Shown: piece after piece, positions 38,639 through 47,248 of the stretch
Position numbering within the stretch: position 1 is the stretch's first letter
Layout of the letters: each line of letters opens with the position of its first letter
Source: Microbacterium esteraromaticum
GTDB taxonomy: Bacteria > Actinomycetota > Actinomycetes > Actinomycetales > Microbacteriaceae
Assembly: GCF_017303215.1 (NCBI RefSeq)
Contig: NZ_JAEMWU010000001.1
Span: forward strand, 2,353,143-2,417,142
Length of the DNA stretch: 64,000 nucleotides
Direction: 5' to 3'
Notes under the pieces: model-generated
What the model was told of the DNA's origin: nothing
The model's input: only the letters and a program-made list of their open reading frames with translations
Databases searched by the model: none
Program-made: the position numbers and the translations under genes

Positions 38639-39791
38639 CGGTCCCGCCGATCACGGTCAGCATGGCGCTCTCTGCCGTCAACCCGGGCCCGAACGCCATC
38701 GCGGCGACACGCTGTCCGGCGAGCGCGTCGGGGTCATCGAGGATGCGCTGCAGCACGAACAGCACCGTGGCGCTGGACATGTTGCCGCAGGTGCGCAGCA
38801 CCTCGCGAGCCGGGTGCAGCTGCCCGTCGCTCAGCTGCAGGCGGCTCTGCACCCGATCGAGGATGCTGCGCCCACCGGGGTGGATCGCCCAGTGCTGCAC
38901 GGCTGCGCCGATCCGTCCATCGTCGAACGCCTCGACCAGTGCGTCCTCCGCGGCCCACAGCGGGCGCAGCGCCTCGTCGATGTTCTCGCCGATCAGCTGC
39001 GGCACCGCGGTCGAGAGCACCATCTCGAAGCCGCTGTCGCCGATCGTCCAGGCCATGTCGTCCTTGCCGTCGGGCACGATCGCGGTGTGGAACCCGTCGA
39101 GTGAGAAGGCGGGCACGTCGGCCTCAAACGATCGGGCCGTCACCAGGGCGGCAGCGGCGCCGTCCGAGAACAACGATGACGCGATGATCGTGTCGGGGTC
39201 GTCCGATGAACGCAGATGCAGCGTGCACAGTTCGACGCTGACGACGAGCACCACAGCGGTGGGGTCGGCCAGGCAGAACTGCGTCGCCGCGCGCAGCGCG
39301 GGCATGGCCGCGTAGCATCCCATGAATCCGAGGTGGTATCGCTGCACGGCATCCGACAGTCCGAGCCCGCGCACGATCGCGTAGTCGGGTCCCGGCGCGT
39401 GGAATCCGGTGCACGAGACCGTGACGACGTGGGTGACGTCGGATGCCGTGATGTCGGGGTCAGCGGCGATCGCGCCCTGCGCCGCCGCGACGAAGAGCCG
39501 GTCGGCCTCACGCGCGTAGGTCTCGTTGCGGGCCTTGGTGCCGGGCACGAGCAGAGCGCCGGACTCGCGGTCGTAGAACTGCGGGTCCGGCGCATCGGCG
39601 GTGAGGTCGAGCTCGGTGAGCACGGTGTGTCTGGTCTCGATTCCCGAACCGTCGAACGAGGCGGTCACGAGCCGTTTGGTCAGGCGTGAGATCCCGGGCT
39701 GACCGGCGAAGACGTCGCGGACGGCGCCCTGCTCGAGTGGCACGTCGGGGACGAGGGTCTGCAGGGAGCGGAGCTGGACGTGTGGGCGCAT
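38628..39791 (-). CDS. Type III polyketide synthase (chalcone/stilbene synthase family)
   Basis: This homodimeric ketosynthase extends acyl-CoA starters with malonyl-CoA and makes alkylresorcinols or alkylpyrones. The 387-residue protein keeps the Cys-His-Asn triad: Cys127 in VTVSCTGFHAPG, His in HWAIHPGGRSIL and Asn in CGNMSSATVLFVL. The GFGPG-like loop reads AFGPGLTAE. It is the first gene of a three-gene transcript with a methyltransferase and flavoprotein. A four-copy 15-bp tandem repeat lies 52-111 bp upstream of its start and may be regulatory. Confidence 0.93.
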   Translation of the reverse strand: MRPHVQLRSLQTLVPDVPLEQGAVRDVFAGQPGISRLTKRLVTASFDGSGIETRHTVLTELDLTADAPDPQFYDRESGALLVPGTKARNETYAREADRLFVAAAQGAIAADPDITASDVTHVVTVSCTGFHAPGPDYAIVRGLGLSDAVQRYHLGFMGCYAAMPALRAATQFCLADPTAVVLVVSVELCTLHLRSSDDPDTIIASSLFSDGAAAALVTARSFEADVPAFSLDGFHTAIVPDGKDDMAWTIGDSGFEMVLSTAVPQLIGENIDEALRPLWAAEDALVEAFDDGRIGAAVQHWAIHPGGRSILDRVQSRLQLSDGQLHPAREVLRTCGNMSSATVLFVLQRILDDPDALAGQRVAAMAFGPGLTAESAMLTVIGGTGGG

Positions 39792-39842
39792 GGCCCCACT
39801 GAAGCACGCCTCCCTGCCCGGGGAAAGGGCTTGTGCGCGGAG

Positions 39843-39902
39843 CCGCCGTGTGCGTTACCGTCGTGCGCGTTTCCGCGGTGAGCGTTGCCGCGGTGAGCGT
39901 TA
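39843..39902. repeat. Four-copy 15-bp tandem repeat upstream of the type III PKS gene
   Basis: Four adjacent 15-bp units start at 39843, 39858, 39873 and 39888, with shared form CCGCSGTGNGCGTTN. The last two differ at one base; the first two are more diverged. The array fills the centre of the 125-bp gap between the PKS start and the CYTH gene end. It could be a tandem operator or a slippage product. Confidence 0.7.
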
Positions 39903-39916
39903 CTGAACGTCCGCCG

Positions 39917-40540
39917 TCAGAGCCCGAGTGCGCGGGCGAGCTTCGAACCCGACGAGGGCGGACGCCCACCTGCCGCGGCGACCGCACGTTCCACGGCGTC
40001 GAAGAACACGGCGCGTCCGTGCTCGTCGGCCGGCGCCGCGGGCCCCAGCTCCATCTCCCATTCACGCCATGCGCGGAGCACCTGCGACTCGGCGCGCAGA
40101 TCGGTGGCGCGCACCCGGTCGTCGACGAACTCGGCGATGACACCGTCGGGGCCGCTGAGCAGGTAGGCGGTCCGGGAGTTCTCGATGCGTGCGAGGGGGG
40201 TCAGCTCGTCGGTGGTCCATTGCGCGACGAACTCGGTGACGGCCGCGGGAATCCGTCCGTCCTCATCCAATGGCCAGCCGAGTTCGAGGCGGCCGTCGCC
40301 CTGGCGTGGGCCCTTGACGTGCCACCCGGCGTCGGTCCCCCCGGTGCGGCGCCGCAGGGCGACCCCGTTCCGGGCCAGTACGGCATCGGCGGTGTCGAGG
40401 TAGCGGGCATCCAGTTCGCGTGCCTCTCCGGCGCTGACCGAGGTGACACCGGGCACATCCGTCCAGACGGGCAGCGCGGTGTCGGCGTCGGCGTCGTACT
40501 TGCGCTCGACCTCGAACGTGCGCTGCGGGTCAGTCGTCAC
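39917..40540 (-). CDS. CYTH-domain protein (triphosphate tunnel metalloenzyme)
   Basis: This 207-residue protein has the CYTH signature ExExK as FEVERKY at residues 9-15 and further alternating charged strands (ARYLDTADAVLARNGVALRRR, WHVKGP, AEFVDDRV, EWEMELG) that line the tunnel. CYTH enzymes hydrolyse inorganic triphosphate or adenylate/thiamine triphosphates with metal ions. It has no CHAD domain. Its start overlaps the stop of the small upstream gene by 11 bp. The substrate cannot be told from sequence. Confidence 0.88.
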   Translation of the reverse strand: MTTDPQRTFEVERKYDADADTALPVWTDVPGVTSVSAGEARELDARYLDTADAVLARNGVALRRRTGGTDAGWHVKGPRQGDGRLELGWPLDEDGRIPAAVTEFVAQWTTDELTPLARIENSRTAYLLSGPDGVIAEFVDDRVRATDLRAESQVLRAWREWEMELGPAAPADEHGRAVFFDAVERAVAAAGGRPPSSGSKLARALGL

Positions 40541-40745
40541 TGGGCGTGATGTCGTCGCTGGCCTCGGCGAACCAGAAGGCCACCTCGGTGGGACCGTCGT
40601 CGGCTCCCGTATGGGTCGCCTCGCCTTCGCGCCGGTACATCACCTGCGTTTCGCTGTAGGGAACGATCAGGGTCTGCTGCTCGACATCGTCGAGCGGAAG
40701 GATCTGCCCGTCCAGCGGGCCGCCGTGGAGTCGTGCGAGTGCCAT
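40530..40745 (-). CDS. Conserved hypothetical small protein (71 aa)
   Basis: This 71-residue protein begins MALARLHGGPLDGQILPLDD and contains YSETQVMYRREGE and VAFWFAEASDD, an acidic and soluble profile. The HGGPLDG start recurs in small actinobacterial hypothetical proteins of unknown role. It is co-directional with and overlaps the CYTH gene by 11 bp, so the two are probably co-translated. No domain or catalytic motif is recognised. Confidence 0.7.
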   Translation of the reverse strand: MALARLHGGPLDGQILPLDDVEQQTLIVPYSETQVMYRREGEATHTGADDGPTEVAFWFAEASDDITPSDD

Positions 40746-40816
40746 GTGCTCACCATAGCGCCGTGTTCGCCGATCGGGGTGGGTTTCCTCGTATGGGCGG
40801 GTTTGCGTCTGCCACG

Positions 40817-41287
40817 TCAGGCCAGACCGATGGCGAGGACGGCCCCGATGATCATCCAGGGCCCGAAGGCGATGCGGGTGTGCCGGTTCGCGCGGCGCAG
40901 CAGCATGAGCACGATGGCGTAGAGGGCTCCGAGCAGGAACGCTGCGGCGGCGCCGAGCACCAGCACCTGCCAGCCGTGCCAGGCGAGGACCAGCCCGATC
41001 ACGGCCGCGAGCTTCACGTCACCGCCGCCCATCCCCTGCCGCGAGATCAGGTGCATGACGGCGTAGAAGGCGCCGAGCGCGAGCCCACCCAGCAGTGCAC
41101 GCACCAGCCGTTCCCCGTCTCCCGTCGCGAGCGCCTCGATGATCGCCAGCAGCACGAGCGCCCCGAGCGTCGGCAGGACGATGCGGTTGGGCAGGCGGTG
41201 CGTGCGGGCGTCGATGACGATCAACCACGCGCCGATTCCCGCCAGGGCGAGGTGCACGACGATCACGGCGATGGAGTGGAGGGACAC
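40817..41287 (-). CDS. Type IV prepilin peptidase-like aspartic protease (A24 family)
   Basis: This is a 156-residue membrane protein with about five hydrophobic helices and the two aspartates of the A24 family: Asp in VIDARTHRLPNRIV (first) and the GxGD motif in GMGGGDVKLAAVIGL (second). It lacks the N-terminal methyltransferase domain, as usual for actinobacterial TadV/CpaA-type enzymes that process Flp-type pilins. No tad/flp pilus genes are adjacent. GTG start at 41287 with the membrane segment right behind it. Confidence 0.87.
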   Translation of the reverse strand: MSLHSIAVIVVHLALAGIGAWLIVIDARTHRLPNRIVLPTLGALVLLAIIEALATGDGERLVRALLGGLALGAFYAVMHLISRQGMGGGDVKLAAVIGLVLAWHGWQVLVLGAAAAFLLGALYAIVLMLLRRANRHTRIAFGPWMIIGAVLAIGLA

Positions 41288-41353
41288 CCTCGCAGGCTAG
41301 CGATCGGCGCGTCACCTCGGGCCGGGCTGTGGATAACCACGAATGTCGGATGT

Positions 41354-41369
41354 GCGAACTAGCGTTCGA
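41354..41369. promoter_or_regulatory. LexA (SOS) box 1 upstream of imuA
   Basis: GCGAACTAGCGTTCGA fits the actinobacterial SOS consensus TCGAACNNNNGTTCGA with one mismatch at the first base. It is a palindrome 43 bp before the imuA start. Confidence 0.78.
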
Positions 41370-41385
41370 GGTGGACTTGAACTGT

Positions 41386-41401
41386 TCGAACATTTATTCG
41401 A
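41386..41401. promoter_or_regulatory. LexA (SOS) box 2 upstream of imuA
   Basis: TCGAACATTTATTCGA fits the same SOS consensus with one mismatch (A for G in the right arm). Its centre is 32 bp, three helical turns, from box 1, and it ends 10 bp before the imuA start. Confidence 0.85.
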
Positions 41402-41411
41402 GGATGGATGT

Positions 41412-42182
41412 ATGCCTGACGGAGCGATCGCAACGACGATGACCTCCCCCGCCGACCGACGGGCCGGAGAGATCCTCCGGCTGCGCCGGGAGATCGGGCG
41501 CATGCAGCGCCGGCGCAGCGACGATGCCGTGATCCCGGTGGATGCCGCTCTGCAGGACCTGCTCCCCGAACGGGGCCTGCACACCGGGGCGGTCTATTCG
41601 GTCTCGCCGTCACCGAGCCTGATCTTCGCCCTGATGAGCGCCTCGTCGCGTCGCGGCGGCTGGTGCGCGGCGGTCGGCATGCCGACACTGGGACTCGAGG
41701 CCGCCGCCGCCTTCGGCATCGACCTCTCGCGGCTGATCCTCGTGCCCGATCCCGGCGATCGGTGGCTGGCGGTGGTATCGGCGCTGGCCGAGGTGGTACC
41801 GCTGATCGCGATGAGCCCGGGCTCTGCCGTGCGCGATCAGGAAGCCGCGCGGCTCGCCGCCCGGTTGCGCGATCGCGGATGCACGCTGCTGAGCACCGCG
41901 CAGTGGCCGCAGAGCGAGGGGATGATCAGCCTGCACGACCCGCAGTGGGAGGGGATCGGTGAGGGCTGGGGGCTGTTGTCGGACCGTACGGTCACGGTGA
42001 CGGCGCAGACCCGCACCTCGCCGCGCCCGCAGAGCCTGCAGGTGCGGCTTCCCGGCAGTTTGGGCGGCATCGAGCCGGCGCCGATCACGCCTGTCGCACC
42101 TGTTCTGCCTGTCGCACCTGTGCGCCGCATCGACCGCGAGCAGACCCCGCTGCCGACCCATCCGAGCTGGGCGGTGGCCTGA
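41412..42182 (+). CDS. ImuA-type accessory protein of the mutasome
   Basis: This is a RecA-like (SulA/ImuA) family protein of 256 residues, the first gene of the DNA-damage mutagenesis cassette. A charged N-terminus (EILRLRREIGRMQRRRSDD) leads to the conserved LLPERGLHTGAVYSV segment and a RecA-fold core without a complete Walker A, ending with a Pro/Val-rich tail. The ATG at 41412 has a GAGG site; an in-frame ATG at 41343 would lie upstream of the SOS boxes. It acts with ImuB and DnaE2 in error-prone translesion synthesis. The stop overlaps the imuB start by one base. Confidence 0.87.
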   Translation: MPDGAIATTMTSPADRRAGEILRLRREIGRMQRRRSDDAVIPVDAALQDLLPERGLHTGAVYSVSPSPSLIFALMSASSRRGGWCAAVGMPTLGLEAAAAFGIDLSRLILVPDPGDRWLAVVSALAEVVPLIAMSPGSAVRDQEAARLAARLRDRGCTLLSTAQWPQSEGMISLHDPQWEGIGEGWGLLSDRTVTVTAQTRTSPRPQSLQVRLPGSLGGIEPAPITPVAPVLPVAPVRRIDREQTPLPTHPSWAVA

Positions 42183-43738
42183 TGGATGCACCGAGCAGAA
42201 TGCACGTGCTGTGGTTCCCCGACTGGCCGTTGCGCGCGGCGCTCGGGGCTCCGCCGCCGCACCCGCCCACCGCTCTCGTGCACGGCAACACTGTCGTGGC
42301 CTGTACCGCGTCGGCGCGCGAGCAGGGTGTGCGCATCGGCCAGCGCCGCCGGCTAGCGCAGGGTCGTGCGCCCGCGCTGCGCATGATGCCGCACGACCCT
42401 GCCGTGGACGAACGCGCCTTCGTCCCGGTGCTGCGTCTGATCGAGCAGCATGTGCCCGGTGTCCATCTGCTGCGGCCGGGGCTCGCGGGCCTGCGCTCGC
42501 GAGGGGTGTCGCGCTACCACGGCGGCGAGGCCGAGGCGGCTTCTGCGCTGCTCGCGGTGCTCGGCGAAGCAGGGTACCCCGAGGTTCGGATCGGTGTCGC
42601 CGACGGGGCGTTCACCGCCGAGCTGGCAGCGCGCACCGCGGCCGGCACCGAGGGCGCTCCTGCCTGGGTGGTCGTCCCTCCCGGAGGGTCGCGCGACTTC
42701 CTCGCCCCACTGCCTCTGCCGGTGCTCGGCGATGAGGCGCTGACCGGGTTGCTGCACCGGCTCGGCATCTCGACTCTCGGCGGCTTCGCCGCGCTGGACG
42801 CCGTCATGGTGCGCGATCGGCTCGGCGAGCAGGGAGCCCGGTTGCACGCGCTGGCCGGGGGCGCCGATTCCCGTCCGCTCTCGAGCCGTCCGCCCGATCC
42901 CGAACTGTCGCGCACGGTCGAGTTCGACACCCCCTTGGCGCAGTCGGATCAGATCGCGTTCGCGGTGCGTCAGACGGCGGATGCCGTGCTGCTCGGCCTC
43001 GCCGACGCCTCGCTGGTGTGCACCGAGGTGCGCATCGACCTCACCGATGACGACGGGGGCGTGTTCTCGCGGCCCTGGCTGCATCCGACCTGCTTCGACG
43101 CGAGTGAACTGGTCGACCGGGTGCGCTGGCAGCTTGAAACGCTCATCGAGCGCACGCCCGTTGCAGAGATCGACGCCGCCCGGTCGTTCCGCGGGATCGT
43201 ATCGGTGCGGATCGCCCCGCTCTCGGTCGACGACGCCGCCCGCCATCAACCCGGCCTGTTCGGTTCGGGCACCGATGAGCGTCTGCATCACGCCGTCTCA
43301 CGTGTGCAGACGTTGCTCGGCCATCGTGGAGTGGTCACGGCGACGGTGTCGGGCGGACGCATGCTCACCGATCGGCAGGTGCTGACGCCCTGGGGCGAGC
43401 GGCCGGTGCTCGAGCGCGATCCCGCCCTGCCCTGGCCAGGGCGTCTGCCGGGCCCCCTGCCCGCTGAGGTGTTCACCCCCGCGCACCCCGTCACCGTGAC
43501 CGCGTCTGACGGCCAGTCGGTCGCGGTCGATGGACGCGGGGAGCTGTCGGATCCCCCTGCGCTGCTGGAGGGCAGCGAGATCGTCGCCTGGGCGGGCCCG
43601 TGGCCGTTGCACGAGCGCCGGTGGGACGGCGAGCGCGCGAAGGCAGGGCACCGCTTCCAACTAGTGGATGCGCGGCAGCGTGCATGGCTGGTGTTCTGCT
43701 CCGAGGGTCGGTGGTGGGCAGAGGGGCGGTACCGCTGA
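42182..43738 (+). CDS. imuB: ImuB, catalytically inactive Y-family polymerase-like protein
   Basis: ImuB is a pseudo-polymerase that links DnaE2 to the beta clamp during SOS mutagenesis. The 518-residue protein has the Y-family N-terminus (MHVLWFPDWPLRAA, about residue 7) but lacks the usual acidic catalytic triplet, and has a helix-hairpin-helix/little-finger region. The C-terminal extension includes GPWPLHERRWDG and WWAEGRYR, typical of actinobacterial ImuB. Neighbours imuA and dnaE2 overlap it by one base each, so all three are co-translated under the SOS boxes. Confidence 0.93.
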   Translation: MDAPSRMHVLWFPDWPLRAALGAPPPHPPTALVHGNTVVACTASAREQGVRIGQRRRLAQGRAPALRMMPHDPAVDERAFVPVLRLIEQHVPGVHLLRPGLAGLRSRGVSRYHGGEAEAASALLAVLGEAGYPEVRIGVADGAFTAELAARTAAGTEGAPAWVVVPPGGSRDFLAPLPLPVLGDEALTGLLHRLGISTLGGFAALDAVMVRDRLGEQGARLHALAGGADSRPLSSRPPDPELSRTVEFDTPLAQSDQIAFAVRQTADAVLLGLADASLVCTEVRIDLTDDDGGVFSRPWLHPTCFDASELVDRVRWQLETLIERTPVAEIDAARSFRGIVSVRIAPLSVDDAARHQPGLFGSGTDERLHHAVSRVQTLLGHRGVVTATVSGGRMLTDRQVLTPWGERPVLERDPALPWPGRLPGPLPAEVFTPAHPVTVTASDGQSVAVDGRGELSDPPALLEGSEIVAWAGPWPLHERRWDGERAKAGHRFQLVDARQRAWLVFCSEGRWWAEGRYR

Positions 43739-46700
43739 TGGCCGGCTGGAACAATCCGAAACTCTCCTGGGCCGAGCTGGAGCGCACGCTGAGCGCTCCC
43801 ACACGCGAGCAGGCACCGGCACGCGAGCAGGCACCAGCATCCGCCGAGCCCTCCCCGAAGCGTGCCGACCCCGGCCCGTTGAGCAGGCACCGCCCTCCCG
43901 TTGTGCCTCCGCCGCGTTCCCGTCCGGATGATGCCGTGCCGTACGCCGAGCTGCACGCGCACAGTTCGTTCTCGTTCCTCGACGGGGCCTCCTCCCCCGA
44001 TGATCTGCTCGCCGAGGCCGAGGCGTTGGGCCTCACCGCACTGGCGATCACGGATCACGACGGCTTCTACGGCGCGGCGCGTTTCGCCGAGGCCGCTGAG
44101 CTCACCGGGGTGCAGACGGTGTTCGGTGCCGAGCTGTCGCTCGATCTGCCCGCCCCGCAGGGCGGTGTGCCCGATCCGGTGGGTGATCATCTGCTGGTGC
44201 TGGCCCGCGGCGTCGAGGGATATCACCGCCTCTCGGGGGCGATCACCCGCGCCCAGTTGCGTGGTGGCGAGAAGGGGCGCCCGCTGTACGACCTCGATGA
44301 CCTCGCGGCCAGCGCCGACGGGCAGTGGACGATCCTGACCGGCTGCCGCAAGGGAGGTGTGCGGCGGGGGCTCGCCCAGGGCGATGCCGAGACGCCGTTG
44401 CGCCGGCTGATCGATCTGTTCGGGCACGACCAGATCGCCGTCGAGCTGATCGACCACGGCGATCCGCTCGACACACGTCGCAACGATGCTCTCGCAGACC
44501 TCGCCCGTGAACTGCGGTTGCCGGTGGTCGCCACGAACAACGTGCACTACGCGGGGCCCGACCGGGCCGGGCTCGCCGAGGCGGTCGCGGCGGTGCGCGC
44601 GACCCGCAGCATGGACGATCTCGATGGCTGGTTGCCCTCGCACGGCAGCGCGCATCTGCGCAGTGGCGCCGAGATGACCCGTCGCTTTCGCCGTTACCCG
44701 GGGGCGATCGAGCACGGCCTGCGGATCGCCGCGGAGTGCGCGTTCCCGTTGCGGCGAGCGCGCCCTGCCCTGCCGCAGACGCCCGTTCCCGAGGGGCACA
44801 CCACCATGAGTCATCTGCGCGCGCTGGTGTGGGCCGCCGTACCGCACCGATATCCGCGACTCGATGACGAGGGGCGGGCGCGCATCGTGCGCGAGCTCGA
44901 CGTGATCGAAGAGAAGGACTTTCCCGGGTACTTCCTGATCGTGCACGAGATCGTCGAAGAGGCCCGTCGTCGTGGCATCCTGTGCCAGGGCCGGGGGTCG
45001 GCGGCGGCGAGCGCGGTCTGCTATCTGCTCGGCATCACGGCGGTCGATCCGATCCTGTACCGGCTGCCGTTCGAGCGGTTCCTGGCGACCACCCGCGAAG
45101 AGGAGCCCGATATCGATGTCGACTTCGATTCCGGCCGGCGCGAAGAGATCATTCAGTGGGTGTACCGGCGCTACGGGCGCGAGCGCGCGGCGCAGGTGGC
45201 GAATGTCATCCAGTACCGGCCGAAGAACGCGGTGCGCGACATGGCCAGGGCGCTCGGGCACTCCCCCGGTCAGCAGGACGCCTGGTCGAAGCAGGTCGAC
45301 GGGTGGGGTGCGGGCATCGAGGCGTCCGCCGACACCGACATCCCCGCTGATGTGCTCGGCTACGCGGGTGAGCTGCTGAAGGCGCCGCGGCATCTGGGCA
45401 TCCATTCCGGCGGCATGGTGCTCACCGCCCGCCCGGTCGGCGAGGTAGTGCCGGTCGAGAACGCCCGTATGGCCGATCGCACGGTGATCCAGTGGGACAA
45501 GGACGACGCGGCGTGGATGGGGCTGGTCAAGTTCGACCTGCTGGGGTTGGGGATGCTCTCGGCCCTGCAGCACAGCTTCGATCTGATCTCCCGCGCCACG
45601 GGCGAGCGCTGGACGCTGCAGACGCTGCCCAAAGAGGAACCGGCGGTGTACGACATGCTGTGCCGGGCGGATTCGATCGGGGTGTTCCAGGTCGAGTCCC
45701 GCGCGCAGATGGGGTTGCTGCCGCGGTTGCAGCCTCGGCAGTTCTACGAGTTGGCGATCCAGATCGCGCTCATCCGGCCTGGCCCGATCCAGGGCGGTGC
45801 GGTGCATCCGTTCGTGCGCCGCAAGCTGGGGCACGAGAAGGTCACCTATGCCCATCCGGCGCTGGAGCCGGTGTTGCGGCGCACGCTGGGCATTCCGGTG
45901 TTCCAGGAGCAGCTGATCCAGATGGCCACCGTGCTCGGCGATTGCACGGCCGATGAGGCCGATCTGCTGCGCCGGGCGATGGGATCGAAGCGGGGGCTGG
46001 AGCGGATCGATCGCATCCGCGCATCGCTGTATCGGGGCATGGCCGAGAAGGGGCTGGTGGGCGATGCCGCCGATCGCATCTACGCGCAGATCCAGGCGTT
46101 CTCGAGTTTCGGGTTCGCCGAGTCGCATTCGCTGTCGTTCGCGCTGCTCGTGTACGCCAGCTCATGGGTCAAACTGCACTATCCCGCCGCGTTCCTGGCG
46201 GGGCTGCTGCGGGCTCAGCCGATGGGGTTCTACTCGGCGGCGTCGCTGACCGCCGATGCCCGACGGCACGGCGTGCAGGTGCTGCGCCCCGATCTGCACG
46301 CCTCGTCCGCCACCGATGACCTGGAGCTGCTCACGGATGCGGCGTCACCGGGGCCGACCGGCTTGGATTCCTGCCGACGCACCGTCGATCCGCCCGAGCC
46401 GCGCCCGTTCGACCGTGATGCGCCGGATGAGTCGGCCGCCCACCGCCGCGACGGCCGGTTCGCCGTGCGCCTGGGGCTGGCCGGTGTGCGTGGGATCGGC
46501 TCAGCCCTGGCCGAACGCATCGTCGCCGCGCGGGAGCAGCACGGTCCCTTTCGAGATCTGCACGATCTGGTGCGGCGGACGGATGCCACGGCGGCGCAAC
46601 TGGAGGTGCTGGCCACGGCCGGAGCCTTCGACTGCCTGGGGATCAGCCGGCGCGAGGCGATCTGGATGGCCGGGGCCGCCGCGCAGGATCGCGCCAGGTT

Positions 46701-47163
46701 CCTGCCGGGCACTGCTGTGTCGGTGCAACCGCCTCTGTTCGCCGATCAGAGCAGTCATGAGCTGCAGGCGGCGGATCTGTGGGCGACCGGCATCTCGACA
46801 GACGACCACCCCATGACGCATTTCCGTGCGGCGCTGGCCGAGCGTGGGGTGCTCTCGTCGGATCAGCTGCGCTCGCATGAAGAGGGGCGCCGTATTGAGG
46901 TGGCCGGTCTGGTCACCCACCGGCAGCGTCCGGCGACCGCGAGCGGCATCACCTTCCTGAATCTGGAGGATGAGCACGGGCTGGTCAACGTGGTGTGCTC
47001 GATGGGGGTCTGGAACCGGTATCGGCGGGTGGCTCGTGATTCACCGGCGCTGATCGTGCGCGGCATCCTGGAGCGCTCGGTCGAGGGCGTCGTCAACGTG
47101 CTCGCCGATGCGTTCGAAGATCTGCGCACCGGTGTGACGCACCGGTCGAGGGATTTCCGGTGA
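43738..47163 (+). CDS. dnaE2: Error-prone DNA polymerase III alpha DnaE2
   Basis: DnaE2 is the C-family polymerase that performs damage-induced translesion synthesis with ImuA/ImuB. The ATG at 43738 gives MAGWNNPKLSWAELERTL, the conserved DnaE2 start, and shares a base with the imuB stop. The 1141-residue protein has the N-terminal PHP domain (YAELHAHSSFSFLDGASSPD), the polymerase core with CQGRGSAAASAVCYLLGIT and EPDIDVDFDSGRREEII, EEQLIQMA-like FQEQLIQMATVLG, and a C-terminal OB fold (IEVAGLVTHRQRPATASG). Length is normal. A Pro-rich linker of about 50 residues follows the first segment. Confidence 0.96.
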   Translation: MAGWNNPKLSWAELERTLSAPTREQAPAREQAPASAEPSPKRADPGPLSRHRPPVVPPPRSRPDDAVPYAELHAHSSFSFLDGASSPDDLLAEAEALGLTALAITDHDGFYGAARFAEAAELTGVQTVFGAELSLDLPAPQGGVPDPVGDHLLVLARGVEGYHRLSGAITRAQLRGGEKGRPLYDLDDLAASADGQWTILTGCRKGGVRRGLAQGDAETPLRRLIDLFGHDQIAVELIDHGDPLDTRRNDALADLARELRLPVVATNNVHYAGPDRAGLAEAVAAVRATRSMDDLDGWLPSHGSAHLRSGAEMTRRFRRYPGAIEHGLRIAAECAFPLRRARPALPQTPVPEGHTTMSHLRALVWAAVPHRYPRLDDEGRARIVRELDVIEEKDFPGYFLIVHEIVEEARRRGILCQGRGSAAASAVCYLLGITAVDPILYRLPFERFLATTREEEPDIDVDFDSGRREEIIQWVYRRYGRERAAQVANVIQYRPKNAVRDMARALGHSPGQQDAWSKQVDGWGAGIEASADTDIPADVLGYAGELLKAPRHLGIHSGGMVLTARPVGEVVPVENARMADRTVIQWDKDDAAWMGLVKFDLLGLGMLSALQHSFDLISRATGERWTLQTLPKEEPAVYDMLCRADSIGVFQVESRAQMGLLPRLQPRQFYELAIQIALIRPGPIQGGAVHPFVRRKLGHEKVTYAHPALEPVLRRTLGIPVFQEQLIQMATVLGDCTADEADLLRRAMGSKRGLERIDRIRASLYRGMAEKGLVGDAADRIYAQIQAFSSFGFAESHSLSFALLVYASSWVKLHYPAAFLAGLLRAQPMGFYSAASLTADARRHGVQVLRPDLHASSATDDLELLTDAASPGPTGLDSCRRTVDPPEPRPFDRDAPDESAAHRRDGRFAVRLGLAGVRGIGSALAERIVAAREQHGPFRDLHDLVRRTDATAAQLEVLATAGAFDCLGISRREAIWMAGAAAQDRARFLPGTAVSVQPPLFADQSSHELQAADLWATGISTDDHPMTHFRAALAERGVLSSDQLRSHEEGRRIEVAGLVTHRQRPATASGITFLNLEDEHGLVNVVCSMGVWNRYRRVARDSPALIVRGILERSVEGVVNVLADAFEDLRTGVTHRSRDFR

Positions 47164-47236
47164 GACGAGCGAGGGCCTCTTCTCGAAGAGACAACCTCAT
47201 CCTCAGAAAGACCTCGCGCGACCACGCCGATCGGCG

Positions 47237-47242
47237 TAGCTT
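47237..47242 (+). promoter_or_regulatory. -10 element of a leaderless promoter (PPOX gene)
   Basis: TAGCTT lies 6 nt before the ATG at 47249, with no ribosome binding site in between. Confidence 0.42.
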
Positions 47243-47248
47243 CAGAGC

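Noticed and set aside
39843..39902. CRISPR array
   Set aside because: Units are 15 bp, directly adjacent and without spacers, and there are no cas genes. It is a short tandem repeat.
41343..41411. Upstream in-frame ATG for imuA
   Set aside because: It would put the start upstream of both SOS boxes and lacks a ribosome binding site; the ATG at 41412 has one and begins the conserved protein.
43288..46128. Long minus-strand open frame (946 codons) across dnaE2 and imuB
   Set aside because: Antisense to DnaE2 whose motifs are intact; the translation is rich in Arg/His/Gln/Leu without a recognisable domain.
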